This document shows positions 52,245 through 62,007 of a stretch of DNA of 64,000 nucleotides, piece by piece. Each line of letters starts with the position of its first letter. The first letter of the stretch is position 1. The notes under the pieces are model-generated. The model was not told where the DNA came from and did not search any database. It worked only from the letters and a program-made list of their open reading frames with translations. Location: assembly GCA_045430305.1 (NCBI GenBank), contig JAILXW010000004.1, positions 1 to 64,000 on the forward strand, given 5' to 3'. The DNA comes from Agarilytica sp045430305 (lineage in GTDB: Bacteria; Pseudomonadota; Gammaproteobacteria; Pseudomonadales; Cellvibrionaceae). A program made the translations under genes and the position numbers.

Positions 52245-52712
52245 TTATTCAACGAGCACTACGGCCATAGCACATATACCTTCACCACGACCAGTAAAGC
52301 CGAGTCTTTCACTGGTGGTGGCTTTAACATTAATTTGCTGTACGTCGCTTTCGAGGTCTTCTGCGATTCGCGCCCGCATTTCATCAATATGCGGCGCCAT
52401 TTGAGGGGCCTGTGCGATCACGGTCATATCTGCATTTACCAAACTAAACCCTGTCGCCTGAACCTTTTTATATACGAGCCGCAACAATGTACGGCTATCG
52501 GCATTTTTGTAGGTAGGGTCATTATCGGGAAAGTGGTGCCCAATATCGCCGAGCGCAGCCGCGCCCAGAAGCGCATCACATAACGCATGTAAGAGTACAT
52601 CGCCGTCGGAGTGCGCAACAAGACCGTGCGTATGCGGAATGACAACGCCTCCGATCACTATTTTATCGCCAGTACCAAACTTGTGTACATCTACACCCTG
52701 ACCAATTCTCAA
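52245..52712 (-). CDS. ispF: 2-C-methyl-D-erythritol 2,4-cyclodiphosphate synthase (TTG start)
   Basis: IspF makes the cyclic diphosphate in the MEP pathway to isoprenoids. The chosen start is TTG at 52710-52712 (N-terminus reading LRIGQGVDVHKF), the position where all IspF proteins begin. AAGGAA lies 7 nt ahead and the TTG overlaps the ispD stop as TTGA. The frame extends 18 codons into ispD with no family support. Metal ligands D and H of DVH and the SDGDVLLHALCDALLGA motif are present, as is the C-terminal TTSERLGFTGRGEGI. The length is 156 residues, normal for the family. Confidence 0.96.
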   Translation of the reverse strand: MRIGQGVDVHKFGTGDKIVIGGVVIPHTHGLVAHSDGDVLLHALCDALLGAAALGDIGHHFPDNDPTYKNADSRTLLRLVYKKVQATGFSLVNADMTVIAQAPQMAPHIDEMRARIAEDLESDVQQINVKATTSERLGFTGRGEGICAMAVVLVE

Positions 52713-53467
52713 AGCTTCGTTTCCTTGGTGTGTTCCTTTGCCGTTTTTAATATGGTTTCCGCCCAAAGCAGGTCTTCTGGCAAAGTGATTTTAATATTGT
52801 CACGGCGGTCATGTATTAGTGCCACCTTACCACCATCTGCTTCAATGGCCGAGGCTTCGTCGGTCACATTAATATTATTCGCGAGTGCGTATTGAATGCT
52901 TTGCAATAGTTTTTCGGCAGGAAAAAACTGTGGTGTATGTGCTAGCCACAAATGAGAACGATCTTCCGTTTTACGAATAAGACCGTGCTCGCCTCGTTTT
53001 ACCGTATCGGCACAAGGGGACGCTAGAATTCCACCGAGCGCTTGCGTCTTACTAAATTTTTCGAAAGTGAATTCGATCAACTCATGAATTTTTTCTATTG
53101 CAACACAGGGGCGCGCAGCGTCGTGCACTAAAGCCCAAACGTTAGCCTGATGAGATTGAGCAGCGCATTCTTGTAGAAGGTAGCGAAGTGCTTGAACAAC
53201 AGAGTCACAACGCTCATCACCACCTTCGGTTACGTGAATTTTGGGGTGAGTCGTGTATTCTGATTTGGGCCACCACTGATCGTTCGGATGAAGAGCCAAC
53301 ACGACGCCTTTTATATTTTTGACGGCAAGCAGCTTTTCAAGGGTAAGGTCGAGTATGGTGCGTGTGCCGATACGTAAATACTGTTTTGGTAGCTCGGCCT
53401 GCATGCGAGCCCCAATGCCAGCCGCGGGCACCAACGCCCAAATCTCAGTATTGGAGGAATGTGACAT
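52709..53467 (-). CDS. ispD: 2-C-methyl-D-erythritol 4-phosphate cytidylyltransferase
   Basis: IspD couples MEP to CTP, the third step of the MEP pathway. The nucleotide-binding loop VPAAGIGARMQAELPKQYL (about residues 13-31) carries the essential Arg and Lys. LVHDAARPCV and the TDEASAIEADG segment (about 198-208) complete the active site. The length of 252 residues is normal. It lies 8 bp downstream of ftsB and is translationally coupled to ispF. Confidence 0.97.
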   Translation of the reverse strand: MSHSSNTEIWALVPAAGIGARMQAELPKQYLRIGTRTILDLTLEKLLAVKNIKGVVLALHPNDQWWPKSEYTTHPKIHVTEGGDERCDSVVQALRYLLQECAAQSHQANVWALVHDAARPCVAIEKIHELIEFTFEKFSKTQALGGILASPCADTVKRGEHGLIRKTEDRSHLWLAHTPQFFPAEKLLQSIQYALANNINVTDEASAIEADGGKVALIHDRRDNIKITLPEDLLWAETILKTAKEHTKETKL

Positions 53468-53475
53468 AGAGGGGA

Positions 53476-53760
53476 TTAGTGGGTTTCATCCACGATCATA
53501 AAAAAGGTTTCACCCTTTTTGATCATACCCATGCGCTCACGCGCGCGTTCTTCGATGCCTTCAGTGCCTATTTTGAAAGCGTCTACTTCAGCAGCCAGTA
53601 ATTGATTTCGCGTTTTTAACCGGTCATTTTCGGCAGATTGCTTGATAATCTCACTCTGAAGCCGACTCACTTGAGCAAGGCTGCCATCGCCCACCCAAAG
53701 ACGGTACTGCAACCCAAGCGTTACGATGGTGAGTGTGACTATGAGTAGCTTCATTCGCAC
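53476..53760 (-). CDS. ftsB: Cell division protein FtsB
   Basis: This 94-residue bitopic divisome protein has a short cytoplasmic tail, one membrane helix (about 4-18) and a periplasmic leucine-zipper coiled coil (about 30-62), then a GIEERARERMGMIKKGETFF segment that matches the conserved FtsB/DivIC C-terminus. It joins FtsL and FtsQ and signals septal peptidoglycan synthesis. It lies between eno and ispD as in E. coli. Confidence 0.94.
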   Translation of the reverse strand: MRMKLLIVTLTIVTLGLQYRLWVGDGSLAQVSRLQSEIIKQSAENDRLKTRNQLLAAEVDAFKIGTEGIEERARERMGMIKKGETFFMIVDETH

Positions 53761-53966
53761 GAAAGCGCCCAGATTAGGATTCGTTATCCATTAAAAGTAA
53801 CACACAATGTGACAAAAATAAAAAAAGCGGCTCAAATCAAGCCCTTAGAGTAAAGATAGATTCAAAGATACCCCGAAACGAGCCTGAATGGAGCTCCAAA
53901 CTCGGTTCGAAGTATGTTTAATCTTAATGACGACCTAAGCGGTTTAAGACTCAGAGTTATGAGAAA
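53761..53966 (-). other. eno-ftsB intergenic region
   Basis: 206 bp without a gene. It should hold the ftsB promoter and the end of the eno transcript. No standard terminator hairpin is seen. Confidence 0.4.
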
Positions 53967-55253
53967 TTATTTAAATTCCGCACGGCCACGATATGGAGCC
54001 TTATCACCCAACTCTGCCTCAATTCTTAACAAACGATTGTACTTGGCGATACGGTCTGAACGAGAAGCCGAACCCGTTTTAATCTGGCCAGCAGCCGTTG
54101 CTACCGCCAAATCAGCAATGGTCGTGTCTTCTGTTTCACCCGAGCGGTGAGAAATGACAGCAGTGTAACCTGCATCTTGAGCCATCTTGATCGCATCAAG
54201 CGTTTCAGTAAGTGAACCGATTTGGTTAAATTTGATAAGAATCGAGTTTGCGATGCTCTTATCAATGCCTTCTTTAAGAATCTTGGTATTCGTTACAAAA
54301 AGATCGTCGCCCACTAATTGGGTTTTATCACCAATCTTTTGAGTGAGACCTGCCCAGCCGTCCCAATCACTTTCATCCATTCCGTCTTCAATCGAAAGAA
54401 TTGGATATTTTGCAACAAGCTCTGCCAAATAATCGCCAAACTCGTCAGCATTGAAGGTTTTACCTTCGCCCGCCATGTTGTAAACGCCTTCTTTATAGAA
54501 CTCAGTAGACGCACAATCTAGCGCTAAAGTAATGTCTTTACCCAGCTCGTAACCCGCGTTACTGACTGCTTCAGCAATGGCTTCTAGCGCAGCTTCGTTT
54601 GAAGGTAAATCGGGTGCAAAACCACCTTCGTCACCCACCGCAGTACTCAAACCGCGGCCCGACAATACTTTTTTCAAGTGATGAAATATTTCAGCGCCCA
54701 TACGTAAAGCTTCGGTGAAATTCGGTGCGGATACCGGTTGAACCATAAATTCTTGAATATCAACGTTGTTATCCGCGTGCTCACCACCATTAATAATATT
54801 CATCATTGGTACAGGCATGGTGTACTTGCCTGGCGTACCATTAATTTCAGCAATATGCTGATACAACGGAATTTTTTTATCGGTTGCGGCAGCTTTTGCT
54901 GCAGCAAGAGAAACCGCCAAAATCGCATTTGCACCTAAGTTCGCTTTATTTTCTGTGCCGTCTTTTTCTAACATTAAACTATCGAGTGCGCGCTGATCAG
55001 CAGCGTCTTTACCTACGAGTAAAGGCTTAATGGTGTTGTTGATGTTGGCCACGGCTTTTAACACGCCCTTGCCCAAGTAGCGACTCTTGTCACCATCACG
55101 CAATTCCAACGCTTCGCGCGAACCTGTTGACGCGCCAGACGGTGCACAAGCACTGCCCATTGCACCAGACTCTAAAACGACTTCCGCCATAACGGTTGGG
55201 TTACCGCGTGAGTCCATGACTTCAAATCCAATCACATCTGCAATTGTGCTCAT
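53967..55253 (-). CDS. eno: Enolase
   Basis: Enolase has 428 residues and interconverts 2-phosphoglycerate and phosphoenolpyruvate. It is also a degradosome component in many proteobacteria. The start MSTIADVIGFEVMDSRGNPT, the Mg-binding residues in LALDCASTEF, SIEDGMDESD and VGDDLFVTN, and the enolase signature SILIKFNQIGSLTETLDA are all present. It follows kdsA with 27 bp between, so they are probably co-transcribed. Confidence 0.98.
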   Translation of the reverse strand: MSTIADVIGFEVMDSRGNPTVMAEVVLESGAMGSACAPSGASTGSREALELRDGDKSRYLGKGVLKAVANINNTIKPLLVGKDAADQRALDSLMLEKDGTENKANLGANAILAVSLAAAKAAATDKKIPLYQHIAEINGTPGKYTMPVPMMNIINGGEHADNNVDIQEFMVQPVSAPNFTEALRMGAEIFHHLKKVLSGRGLSTAVGDEGGFAPDLPSNEAALEAIAEAVSNAGYELGKDITLALDCASTEFYKEGVYNMAGEGKTFNADEFGDYLAELVAKYPILSIEDGMDESDWDGWAGLTQKIGDKTQLVGDDLFVTNTKILKEGIDKSIANSILIKFNQIGSLTETLDAIKMAQDAGYTAVISHRSGETEDTTIADLAVATAAGQIKTGSASRSDRIAKYNRLLRIEAELGDKAPYRGRAEFK

Positions 55254-55280
55254 AATTACACTCTCTAAAAATTTAAAATG

Positions 55281-56132
55281 TTAAGAAATATCTAAAGGAG
55301 GAAGACTCTTGCAGAGGTCATCCACTGCTTTAACCTGTGCTAAAAAGGGCTCTAATTTACTCAGAGGTAATGCGCTCGGGCCATCGCACTGTGCGGCACT
55401 AGGGTCTGGGTGTGCTTCTAAAAACAAACCAGCCAAACCGATGGCCATTCCAGAGCGAGCCAATTCAGCCACCTGATGACGACGCCCACCCGATGCGGCG
55501 CCCATAGGGTCGCGACATTGTAATGCATGAGTAACATCAAAAATTTGTGGCAAACCGCCACTCACTTCTTTCATGGTACGAAAACCGAGCATATCCACAA
55601 CTAAATTGTCATAGCCCATGCAGGCGCCGCGCTCGCACAGCATGACTTTTTCATTACCGCACTCTGCGAATTTTTCGACAATATTTTTCATTTGGCCAGG
55701 GCTTAAAAACTGCGGCTTTTTCACATTGATCACCGCATCAGTTTTTGCCATGGCTTCGACCAAGTCCGTTTGGCGAGCGAGAAATGCCGGCAGTTGAATA
55801 ACGTCGCACACTTCTGCCACAGGAGCCGCCTGATGTACTTCATGCACATCGGTAATAACAGGCACATTAAAAGTCGACTTCACTTTTTCAAAAATCTTTA
55901 AGCCTTCTTCCATACCGGGGCCACGAAACGAGTGAACCGAAGAACGGTTGGCCTTATCAAAAGAGGCTTTAAAAACATAAGGAATACCGAGCTTTTCTGT
56001 GACTTGCACATAGTGCTCAGCCACTTGCATCGCAAGCGACTCAGACTCCAATACATTCATACCACCGAATAGTACGAAAGGCTGATCGTTCGCAACGTCG
56101 ATACTACCGACTTGAATAGTTTTACTTTGCAA
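55281..56132 (-). CDS. kdsA: 3-deoxy-8-phosphooctulonate synthase (KDO-8-P synthase)
   Basis: This 283-residue enzyme condenses phosphoenolpyruvate with arabinose 5-phosphate for the KDO of lipopolysaccharide. The motifs FKASFDKANRSS, PVITDVHE, QLPAFLARQTDL, NVKKPQFLSPGQM and the C-terminal EAHPDP are those of the family. CERGACMGYDNLVVDML includes a Cys in a metal-site region. The gene lies between pyrG and eno as in pseudomonads and may share a transcript with both. Confidence 0.97.
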   Translation of the reverse strand: MQSKTIQVGSIDVANDQPFVLFGGMNVLESESLAMQVAEHYVQVTEKLGIPYVFKASFDKANRSSVHSFRGPGMEEGLKIFEKVKSTFNVPVITDVHEVHQAAPVAEVCDVIQLPAFLARQTDLVEAMAKTDAVINVKKPQFLSPGQMKNIVEKFAECGNEKVMLCERGACMGYDNLVVDMLGFRTMKEVSGGLPQIFDVTHALQCRDPMGAASGGRRHQVAELARSGMAIGLAGLFLEAHPDPSAAQCDGPSALPLSKLEPFLAQVKAVDDLCKSLPPLDIS

Positions 56133-56168
56133 TTTAATTTCTCTTTAGTCGTATTTTATAAGTGCCAG

Positions 56169-57797
56169 TTACGAATTGGTTTTTTTAGCCAATGCCGCTT
56201 TTACATAACTAGAAAAAAGCGGGTGCCCATCGCGCGGGGTCGAGGTAAATTCCGGGTGAAATTGACAAGCAATAAACCAAGGGTGATCTTCAACTTCTAC
56301 GACTTCAACCAAAGTATCGTCAGAAGACCAACCACCAATACGTAACCCTGCTTTACGCATTTGATCAATATAAGAATTATTGAATTCAAATCGGTGACGG
56401 TGACGTTCAACAATCACGTTGTTTCCATACACCTCTGCTACTTTAGAATCTTTTTCTAGGTGGCATTCCTGCGCACCCAAGCGCATCGTACCGCCAAGGT
56501 CAGTGCTTTCATCGCGCTGCTCAACTTTACCCTCTGAGTCAATCCATTCGGTGATAAGGGCGATAACAGGATGTGGCGTTTTGCGGTCAAATTCTGTCGA
56601 GTTGGCGTTATCCAAACCGAGCACATTACGAGCAAACTCAATGACCGCCGATTGCATACCTAAACAAATGCCTAAATAAGGCACTTTGTTTTCGCGTGCG
56701 TACTGTACCGCCATCAGCTTACCTTCTAGGCCTCGCTCACCAAAACCACCCGGCACCAAAACGCCATCTGCTTCGGCAAGAATTCCGGTACCTTTTTCTT
56801 CTACGTCTTCAGCATTAATGTATTTAATTTTTACATCCGTACGGGTGTGAATGCCGGCATGCTTTAATGCTTCGTTTAAAGATTTGTAAGCGTCGATTAA
56901 TTCCATGTATTTACCGACCATAGCGATGGTGACGGTGTTTTCTGGATTACTTTCATTTTCTACAACAGTTGCCCATTCGTGCAAGTCTGCTTCTTGTGCT
57001 TCTATGTTGAATTTTTCTAGCACAAATGAATCAAGACCATGGTCTTTTAACATTTGAGGAATTAAATAAATACTTTTCACATCGGGAAGAGGTACTACCG
57101 CACGCTCCTCCACGTTGGTAAATAATGCAATTTTACGGCGTGAGTCGAGGTCGATTTCTTGATCTGAACGACACAGTAAAATATCTGGCTGTAAGCCAAT
57201 AGAGCGCAACTCTTTGACCGAGTGTTGCGTCGGTTTGGTTTTAGTTTCACCCGCGGTGGCAATATAGGGAACAAGCGTTAAGTGAATGAGCAATGCATTC
57301 TGAGAACCAAGTTCCACTTTAAGTTGGCGCACCGCCTCTAGAAAAGGTTGAGACTCAATATCACCCACAGTGCCGCCAATCTCTACCAAAGCGATATCGA
57401 CATCTTTAGCTCCACTTTGAATGCGACGTTTAATCTCGTCGGTAATGTGAGGAATGACCTGCACAGTGCCACCCAAGTAATCACCGCGGCGCTCTTTGCG
57501 TAAAACTGTTTCGTATATTCGACCCGTAGTAAAATTACTGTTGCGCGTCATTTTAGTTCGCACAAAGCGTTCATAGTGCCCAAGATCGAGATCGGTTTCG
57601 GCGCCGTCTTCAGTGACATACACCTCGCCATGCTGGAAAGGGCTCATGGTGCCTGGGTCAACATTAATGTAGGGGTCGAGTTTTAAAATCGTTACATTGA
57701 GCCCGCGAGCTTCAAGCACAGCCGCCAGAGATGCCGAAGCAATGCCTTTTCCCAGCGAAGAAACCACGCCGCCAGTAACGAAAATAAAACGTGTCAT
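56169..57797 (-). CDS. pyrG: CTP synthase
   Basis: This 542-residue enzyme aminates UTP to CTP. The N-terminal synthetase domain begins MTRFIFVTGGVVSSLGKG with the P-loop and has VEIGGTVGDIES. The C-terminal glutamine amidotransferase domain carries the catalytic Cys in YLGICLGMQ and the His/Glu pair in ACQFHPEFTS. The length is typical. It is followed by kdsA after 36 bp. Confidence 0.98.
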   Translation of the reverse strand: MTRFIFVTGGVVSSLGKGIASASLAAVLEARGLNVTILKLDPYINVDPGTMSPFQHGEVYVTEDGAETDLDLGHYERFVRTKMTRNSNFTTGRIYETVLRKERRGDYLGGTVQVIPHITDEIKRRIQSGAKDVDIALVEIGGTVGDIESQPFLEAVRQLKVELGSQNALLIHLTLVPYIATAGETKTKPTQHSVKELRSIGLQPDILLCRSDQEIDLDSRRKIALFTNVEERAVVPLPDVKSIYLIPQMLKDHGLDSFVLEKFNIEAQEADLHEWATVVENESNPENTVTIAMVGKYMELIDAYKSLNEALKHAGIHTRTDVKIKYINAEDVEEKGTGILAEADGVLVPGGFGERGLEGKLMAVQYARENKVPYLGICLGMQSAVIEFARNVLGLDNANSTEFDRKTPHPVIALITEWIDSEGKVEQRDESTDLGGTMRLGAQECHLEKDSKVAEVYGNNVIVERHRHRFEFNNSYIDQMRKAGLRIGGWSSDDTLVEVVEVEDHPWFIACQFHPEFTSTPRDGHPLFSSYVKAALAKKTNS

Positions 57798-58093
57798 ATG
57801 TAACCTTTTTAACCAAGTAAGATGTCTTTAAGCAAAGTCGTACTCGCGTTGCGCCCTAATATTGCGCGCTAAGTCAGCGAGTCGTTCACTTGAGGACTTG
57901 TATCAATAAATTCTAATTTTCTAGCTTTGCTAATCGTTATGCTGTTCTATCAAACCGAGAACTTTCAGTTCGACAACTTTACGATGCTGAGCGGGGCGGG
58001 GGGCGCAGATTTTCGATGATCTATTCTGCAAATACGATGCAATCAAGCCCCCCGTGAGATGGGACGCCAGACTACCAGAAAAGGGGGTGCGAC
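57798..58093 (-). other. tilS-pyrG intergenic region
   Basis: 296 bp without a credible gene. It should contain the pyrG promoter. A G-rich run lies near 57988-58003. No riboswitch or RNA gene is recognised. Confidence 0.4.
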
Positions 58094-59449
58094 TCAATCA
58101 AACTCATCGGGCAAATTTGCTTTACAGCGCCACTCAAAGCGTAGGTCTTCTGGAAGGTTTTGACGGTGATCGCAGGAGAAGGCATCCCCCACTGCGACAA
58201 GCTCCCCACCACAGTAAATGAAAGGAATTCTATCGCGCAGCCAAGGCTCCACGTGGTATTCGTGCAGAAGCTTTTTGAGACTTTGAGAGTGGGCGCGATC
58301 ACGAGGCTTGCACCTGGGTTGCCCCCCGGCCTCACCACCCACACCACTTTCACGAAAACGAACCTCCATCACTTCAGACGTACTCGACGCGCAATGACAG
58401 CTCAATTCTGAGCCGTCGGGCAATGTCAGGCACTGGCCAGGATCTATAGGAATATTCTGTAACCCGGCGGGCTCTTCACGGTTTTGCACGGCCACCAGAT
58501 AGAGCCAGGTTTGATAACGTCGTAGTTCGCAGCGGCCCCAACGGAGGCAGGGCTTTGCATCTTCTTTCGCTTCAATCACATCCCTCAGCCGTGCCATATG
58601 CCCTGCATCTGGAGCGGTAAAACCCAAGCTTTGCGCCCAGCAGCGAATCATATGCTTTTGTCGATCTGCCCCATAGCAGCCGAACTTCTCGATATTGATT
58701 CGCTCGCCGAAACGAGCGTACGCCCTTTCGCACGCCTCTAGATCTTCCAGACCATATTCTGTGAATAAGTCATTCGACTCGGTGAGCCAGCGTACAGAAT
58801 GAGCAATTTTTTCCAAAGCGTCTGGCCAGCGTTGCTTTAACACAGGCATGAGCGAAGCTCGCAAATAATTGCGATCAAACTGAGTATCTGAATTACTACC
58901 GTCTTCCACCCAAGACAGTTGTTTTGCCGCAGCGTAATCTTCAAGTGACTTTTTACTGCAATCTAACAAAGGCCGATAGACTTGCCCCAAGCCCAAGCTT
59001 CGGGTTTCCTGCATCGCACTTAAACCGGTCAAGCCCGCGCCTCTCATTAATCGAAAGAAAAACGTTTCTGCCACATCGTCGGCATGGTGCGCCAACAACA
59101 GCAGGTCGTTGCCTTGCAATAGCGAGCGAAACACTCTGTATCGCGCTTGCCGCGCACTCTGCTCCACGCCGCGACCAGCGCTTTCTACGCTTACAACACG
59201 GCTCACGATACCTAAACCTAGGCGCTCTGCTTGCAGCTCACAATGGGCCTGCCATTGATTGGCGTCTGGGGAAAGCTGGTGATTGATGTGCACCAAACGA
59301 ATAGTCATTTCTTTTTTTAGCGGCGCAAGTAGCTGTGCGAGCACTGTTGAATCCAGACCACCACTAAACCCCAGCCACAAGCACGAAGCTTCCGACATAC
59401 GCAGGCGAATCTCTTGTAAAATACGGTCTTGATTCAGCATACTTAACAC
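58094..59449 (-). CDS. tilS: tRNA(Ile)-lysidine synthase
   Basis: TilS converts C34 of the tRNA-Ile CAU anticodon to lysidine so that it reads AUA. The N-type PP-loop SGGLDSTVLAQLL lies at about residues 29-41, VHINHQLSP and HHADDVAETFFFRLMRG (about 116-132) are family motifs, and a C-terminal TilS domain follows. Length 451, normal for gammaproteobacteria. A second ATG three codons in could be the start. It is the first gene of the minus-strand block and is divergent from the S9 peptidase gene. Confidence 0.96.
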   Translation of the reverse strand: MLSMLNQDRILQEIRLRMSEASCLWLGFSGGLDSTVLAQLLAPLKKEMTIRLVHINHQLSPDANQWQAHCELQAERLGLGIVSRVVSVESAGRGVEQSARQARYRVFRSLLQGNDLLLLAHHADDVAETFFFRLMRGAGLTGLSAMQETRSLGLGQVYRPLLDCSKKSLEDYAAAKQLSWVEDGSNSDTQFDRNYLRASLMPVLKQRWPDALEKIAHSVRWLTESNDLFTEYGLEDLEACERAYARFGERINIEKFGCYGADRQKHMIRCWAQSLGFTAPDAGHMARLRDVIEAKEDAKPCLRWGRCELRRYQTWLYLVAVQNREEPAGLQNIPIDPGQCLTLPDGSELSCHCASSTSEVMEVRFRESGVGGEAGGQPRCKPRDRAHSQSLKKLLHEYHVEPWLRDRIPFIYCGGELVAVGDAFSCDHRQNLPEDLRFEWRCKANLPDEFD

Positions 59450-59504
59450 TTAAATTAATCAACTAAAAAATAAACTGAAAATATAGGCGGCTACAGAATT
59501 CAAT

Positions 59505-61475
59505 ATGAAAAAATCAGCCCCATACGGCACATGGCCCTCTTCTATTAGCACAGACATGGTAGCCAATGGCAGCCCGAAGCGCTTTGATACCTGGATAGAT
59601 CAAAACAATCCAAATTGCCTTTACTGGTGCGAAAGCATTGCTGAAGAAAAAGGTCGTACAGCCATTATGATGCACGACGTAAAAGAGCACCAGTGCGTAC
59701 TGCCGCGCCCTCTAAACGTGAAAAGCAAGGTTCATGAATACGGCGGTAGCGCTTACACGGTATTCAACAATAATGTCTTTTTTGTTTTGGCAGATGATCA
59801 GCGCGTGTATCAGGCGCAGCTCGCGCAAGCAAACTTTGAACCTCGCGCGCTTACCCCCGATGACGGGCGACGCTACGCCGACTTGGTTTACGATGAACAA
59901 AACAATCAATTAATTGCTGTTTGTGAAGAACACACAAAAGAGACTGTTAAAAATTACTTAGTCGCTATTGATATCAACACAGACAAACACAGCGTTACAA
60001 CGTTGGCGCAGGGGCACGACTTTTATTCCTCGCCAAGAATTTCTCCTGATGGTTTACACATTCTCTGGCTGACCTGGAACCACCCTAACATGCCATGGGA
60101 TCACACAGACTTATGGCTCGCAGACATTCAAAAAAGTGCGGTGGAAAACGTTCGCTCAATAAACGATAGAAGTATTGGGCAAAGTATTTGCCAGCCAAAC
60201 TGGTCACCAGAAGGTGATATTGTTTATGTCTCAGACCTTAACAATTGGTGGAATTTATACCAAATAAAAAAAGACGCCTTAACATACACTGATAGAACAC
60301 ATGCTGTTGCAAAACCGATCCTTGAAGAAGAAGCAGAATTTTGCACACCCCCCTGGGTGTTTGGCATGGCGAATTATGGTTTTTTAAACCCCCACACCAT
60401 ATTTGCAAGTTACTCGGAAAATGGAAGCTGGAAGCTGTGTTTGATCGACCTATCAAATAAAAATTCTTTGACACATATAACCACCGACTTAAGCGTTATT
60501 CATAGTGTGCATTGCTGGCAGGGCCAAGCTATTTTTGTTGGCGCCTCGGCAAACAAAGCAAACGCGGTGTATCTATACAGTTCAAACAGCAATGAAATCA
60601 CTCGTCTCAGCGAACTTGAGTCTCCGGTACCCCAGGAAGAATACGCTCTACCTAAGCCGATTCAATTTCCTACCACCAATAACGACACAGCTTATGCACT
60701 TTTTTATTCACCACACAATGCCAACTACGAGAACAATAGAGAACGACCACCACTTATTGTTATTTGTCACGGCGGGCCAACAGCAGCCACCGAAACAAGT
60801 TTAAATTTTAAAATTCAATATTGGACAAACCGTGGCTTTGCGGTTGCCGACGTCAATTACCGTGGCAGTACAGGTTACGGCAGAGAGTACCGGCACAAGT
60901 TAAATCGCCAATGGGGCTTGGTCGATGTTGATGATGTTTGCGCTGTCGTCGACTACTTGGATGATCAAAAGCTCGTCGACAAAAATCGGTGTGTTATTAA
61001 AGGCAGCAGCGCAGGCGGATATACAGTGTTAGCGGCGCTCGCCTTTCGCGATACTTTTTGTGCCGGGGTCGACATTTATGGCATTGGCGATTTAGAAACC
61101 CTTGCCACTGACACACACAAATTTGAAGCGCGCTATTTAGACAAACTCGTCGGAAACTACCCAGAAGAAAAAGCACTTTACCGAGCGCGCTCCCCAATTC
61201 ATGCCGTCGATAAAATTAGTTGTCCGCTGCTTATTTTTCAGGGGCTAGAAGATAAAGTAGTACCACCACAACAAGCTGACAACGTATATGAAGCGGTAAA
61301 GAAAAAAGGCATGCCTGTCGCTTATGTTCGCTACCCTGATGAGGCCCACGGCTTTCGAAGAGCAGAAACCATTAGCCATATGCTCGACAGTGAATTACAG
61401 TTTTACGCAAATATTTTTGGTTTTGACTACCTTGGCGACCAACCTAAACTTAACATAGAAAACCTAGATCCTTAA
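59505..61475 (+). CDS. S9 family (prolyl oligopeptidase-type) serine peptidase, 656 aa
   Basis: An N-terminal beta-propeller (about 30-370) gates a C-terminal alpha/beta-hydrolase domain. The catalytic triad is S502 in GSSAGG, D583 in GLEDKVVPP and H615 in DEAHGF, and the oxyanion-hole region ICHGGPTA is present. The Tyr/Arg-rich NYRGSTGYGREYR segment is typical of the S9C (acylaminoacyl-peptidase) branch. There is no signal peptide, so it is a cytosolic peptidase of oligopeptides. GreB follows after 19 bp. Confidence 0.95.
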   Translation: MKKSAPYGTWPSSISTDMVANGSPKRFDTWIDQNNPNCLYWCESIAEEKGRTAIMMHDVKEHQCVLPRPLNVKSKVHEYGGSAYTVFNNNVFFVLADDQRVYQAQLAQANFEPRALTPDDGRRYADLVYDEQNNQLIAVCEEHTKETVKNYLVAIDINTDKHSVTTLAQGHDFYSSPRISPDGLHILWLTWNHPNMPWDHTDLWLADIQKSAVENVRSINDRSIGQSICQPNWSPEGDIVYVSDLNNWWNLYQIKKDALTYTDRTHAVAKPILEEEAEFCTPPWVFGMANYGFLNPHTIFASYSENGSWKLCLIDLSNKNSLTHITTDLSVIHSVHCWQGQAIFVGASANKANAVYLYSSNSNEITRLSELESPVPQEEYALPKPIQFPTTNNDTAYALFYSPHNANYENNRERPPLIVICHGGPTAATETSLNFKIQYWTNRGFAVADVNYRGSTGYGREYRHKLNRQWGLVDVDDVCAVVDYLDDQKLVDKNRCVIKGSSAGGYTVLAALAFRDTFCAGVDIYGIGDLETLATDTHKFEARYLDKLVGNYPEEKALYRARSPIHAVDKISCPLLIFQGLEDKVVPPQQADNVYEAVKKKGMPVAYVRYPDEAHGFRRAETISHMLDSELQFYANIFGFDYLGDQPKLNIENLDP

Positions 61476-61494
61476 AAGGCTAAGCAGTATCAAC

Positions 61495-61992
61495 ATGGGT
61501 AGATGGCGTCCACCGCGAAAGAAAGGCTCTCCGTACATCACTCCTGAAGGCGCACAAGCCATGCAGGATGAGTTGCATCGACTATGGAAGGTCGAACGCC
61601 CCCAAATAACCGACGTGGTGCACGAAGCGGCCAAAAATGGCGATCGTTCTGAAAATGGCGATTATATTTACGGAAAAAAACGCCTGCGTGAAATTGATTC
61701 GCGCGTGAGATTTTTAAGCAAGCGTTTGGATGATTTGACGATTGTTGATCGTATACCCAGCGATAGAAGCAAAGTGTTTTTTGGCGCTTATGTCACATTA
61801 GAAGACGATGATGCCAATGAAGAACATTATCGAATTGTTGGCCCTGATGAATTTAATCTACGTGAGAAGAAAATCAGTATGGATTCCCCGCTAGCTAAAT
61901 CCATACTTGGAAAATATAAAGATGATGAAATTCAATTTAATAGCCCAGAAGGAATCAAACATTATTATATTGTGAACGTCGAATACAAGTAA
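61495..61992 (+). CDS. greB: Transcription elongation factor GreB
   Basis: This 165-residue protein rescues backtracked RNA polymerase by promoting transcript cleavage. The N-terminal coiled coil carries the conserved acidic tip within AAKNGDRSENGDYIYGKKRL (about residues 41-60), and the C-terminal FKBP-like domain ends in DDEIQFNSPEG. The basic N-terminus RWRPPRKKG and the GKKRLREID wording mark it as GreB rather than GreA. It is convergent with the HD-GYP gene, only 15 bp apart. Confidence 0.96.
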   Translation: MGRWRPPRKKGSPYITPEGAQAMQDELHRLWKVERPQITDVVHEAAKNGDRSENGDYIYGKKRLREIDSRVRFLSKRLDDLTIVDRIPSDRSKVFFGAYVTLEDDDANEEHYRIVGPDEFNLREKKISMDSPLAKSILGKYKDDEIQFNSPEGIKHYYIVNVEYK

Positions 61993-62007
61993 TGCATTCT
62001 AAATAGG

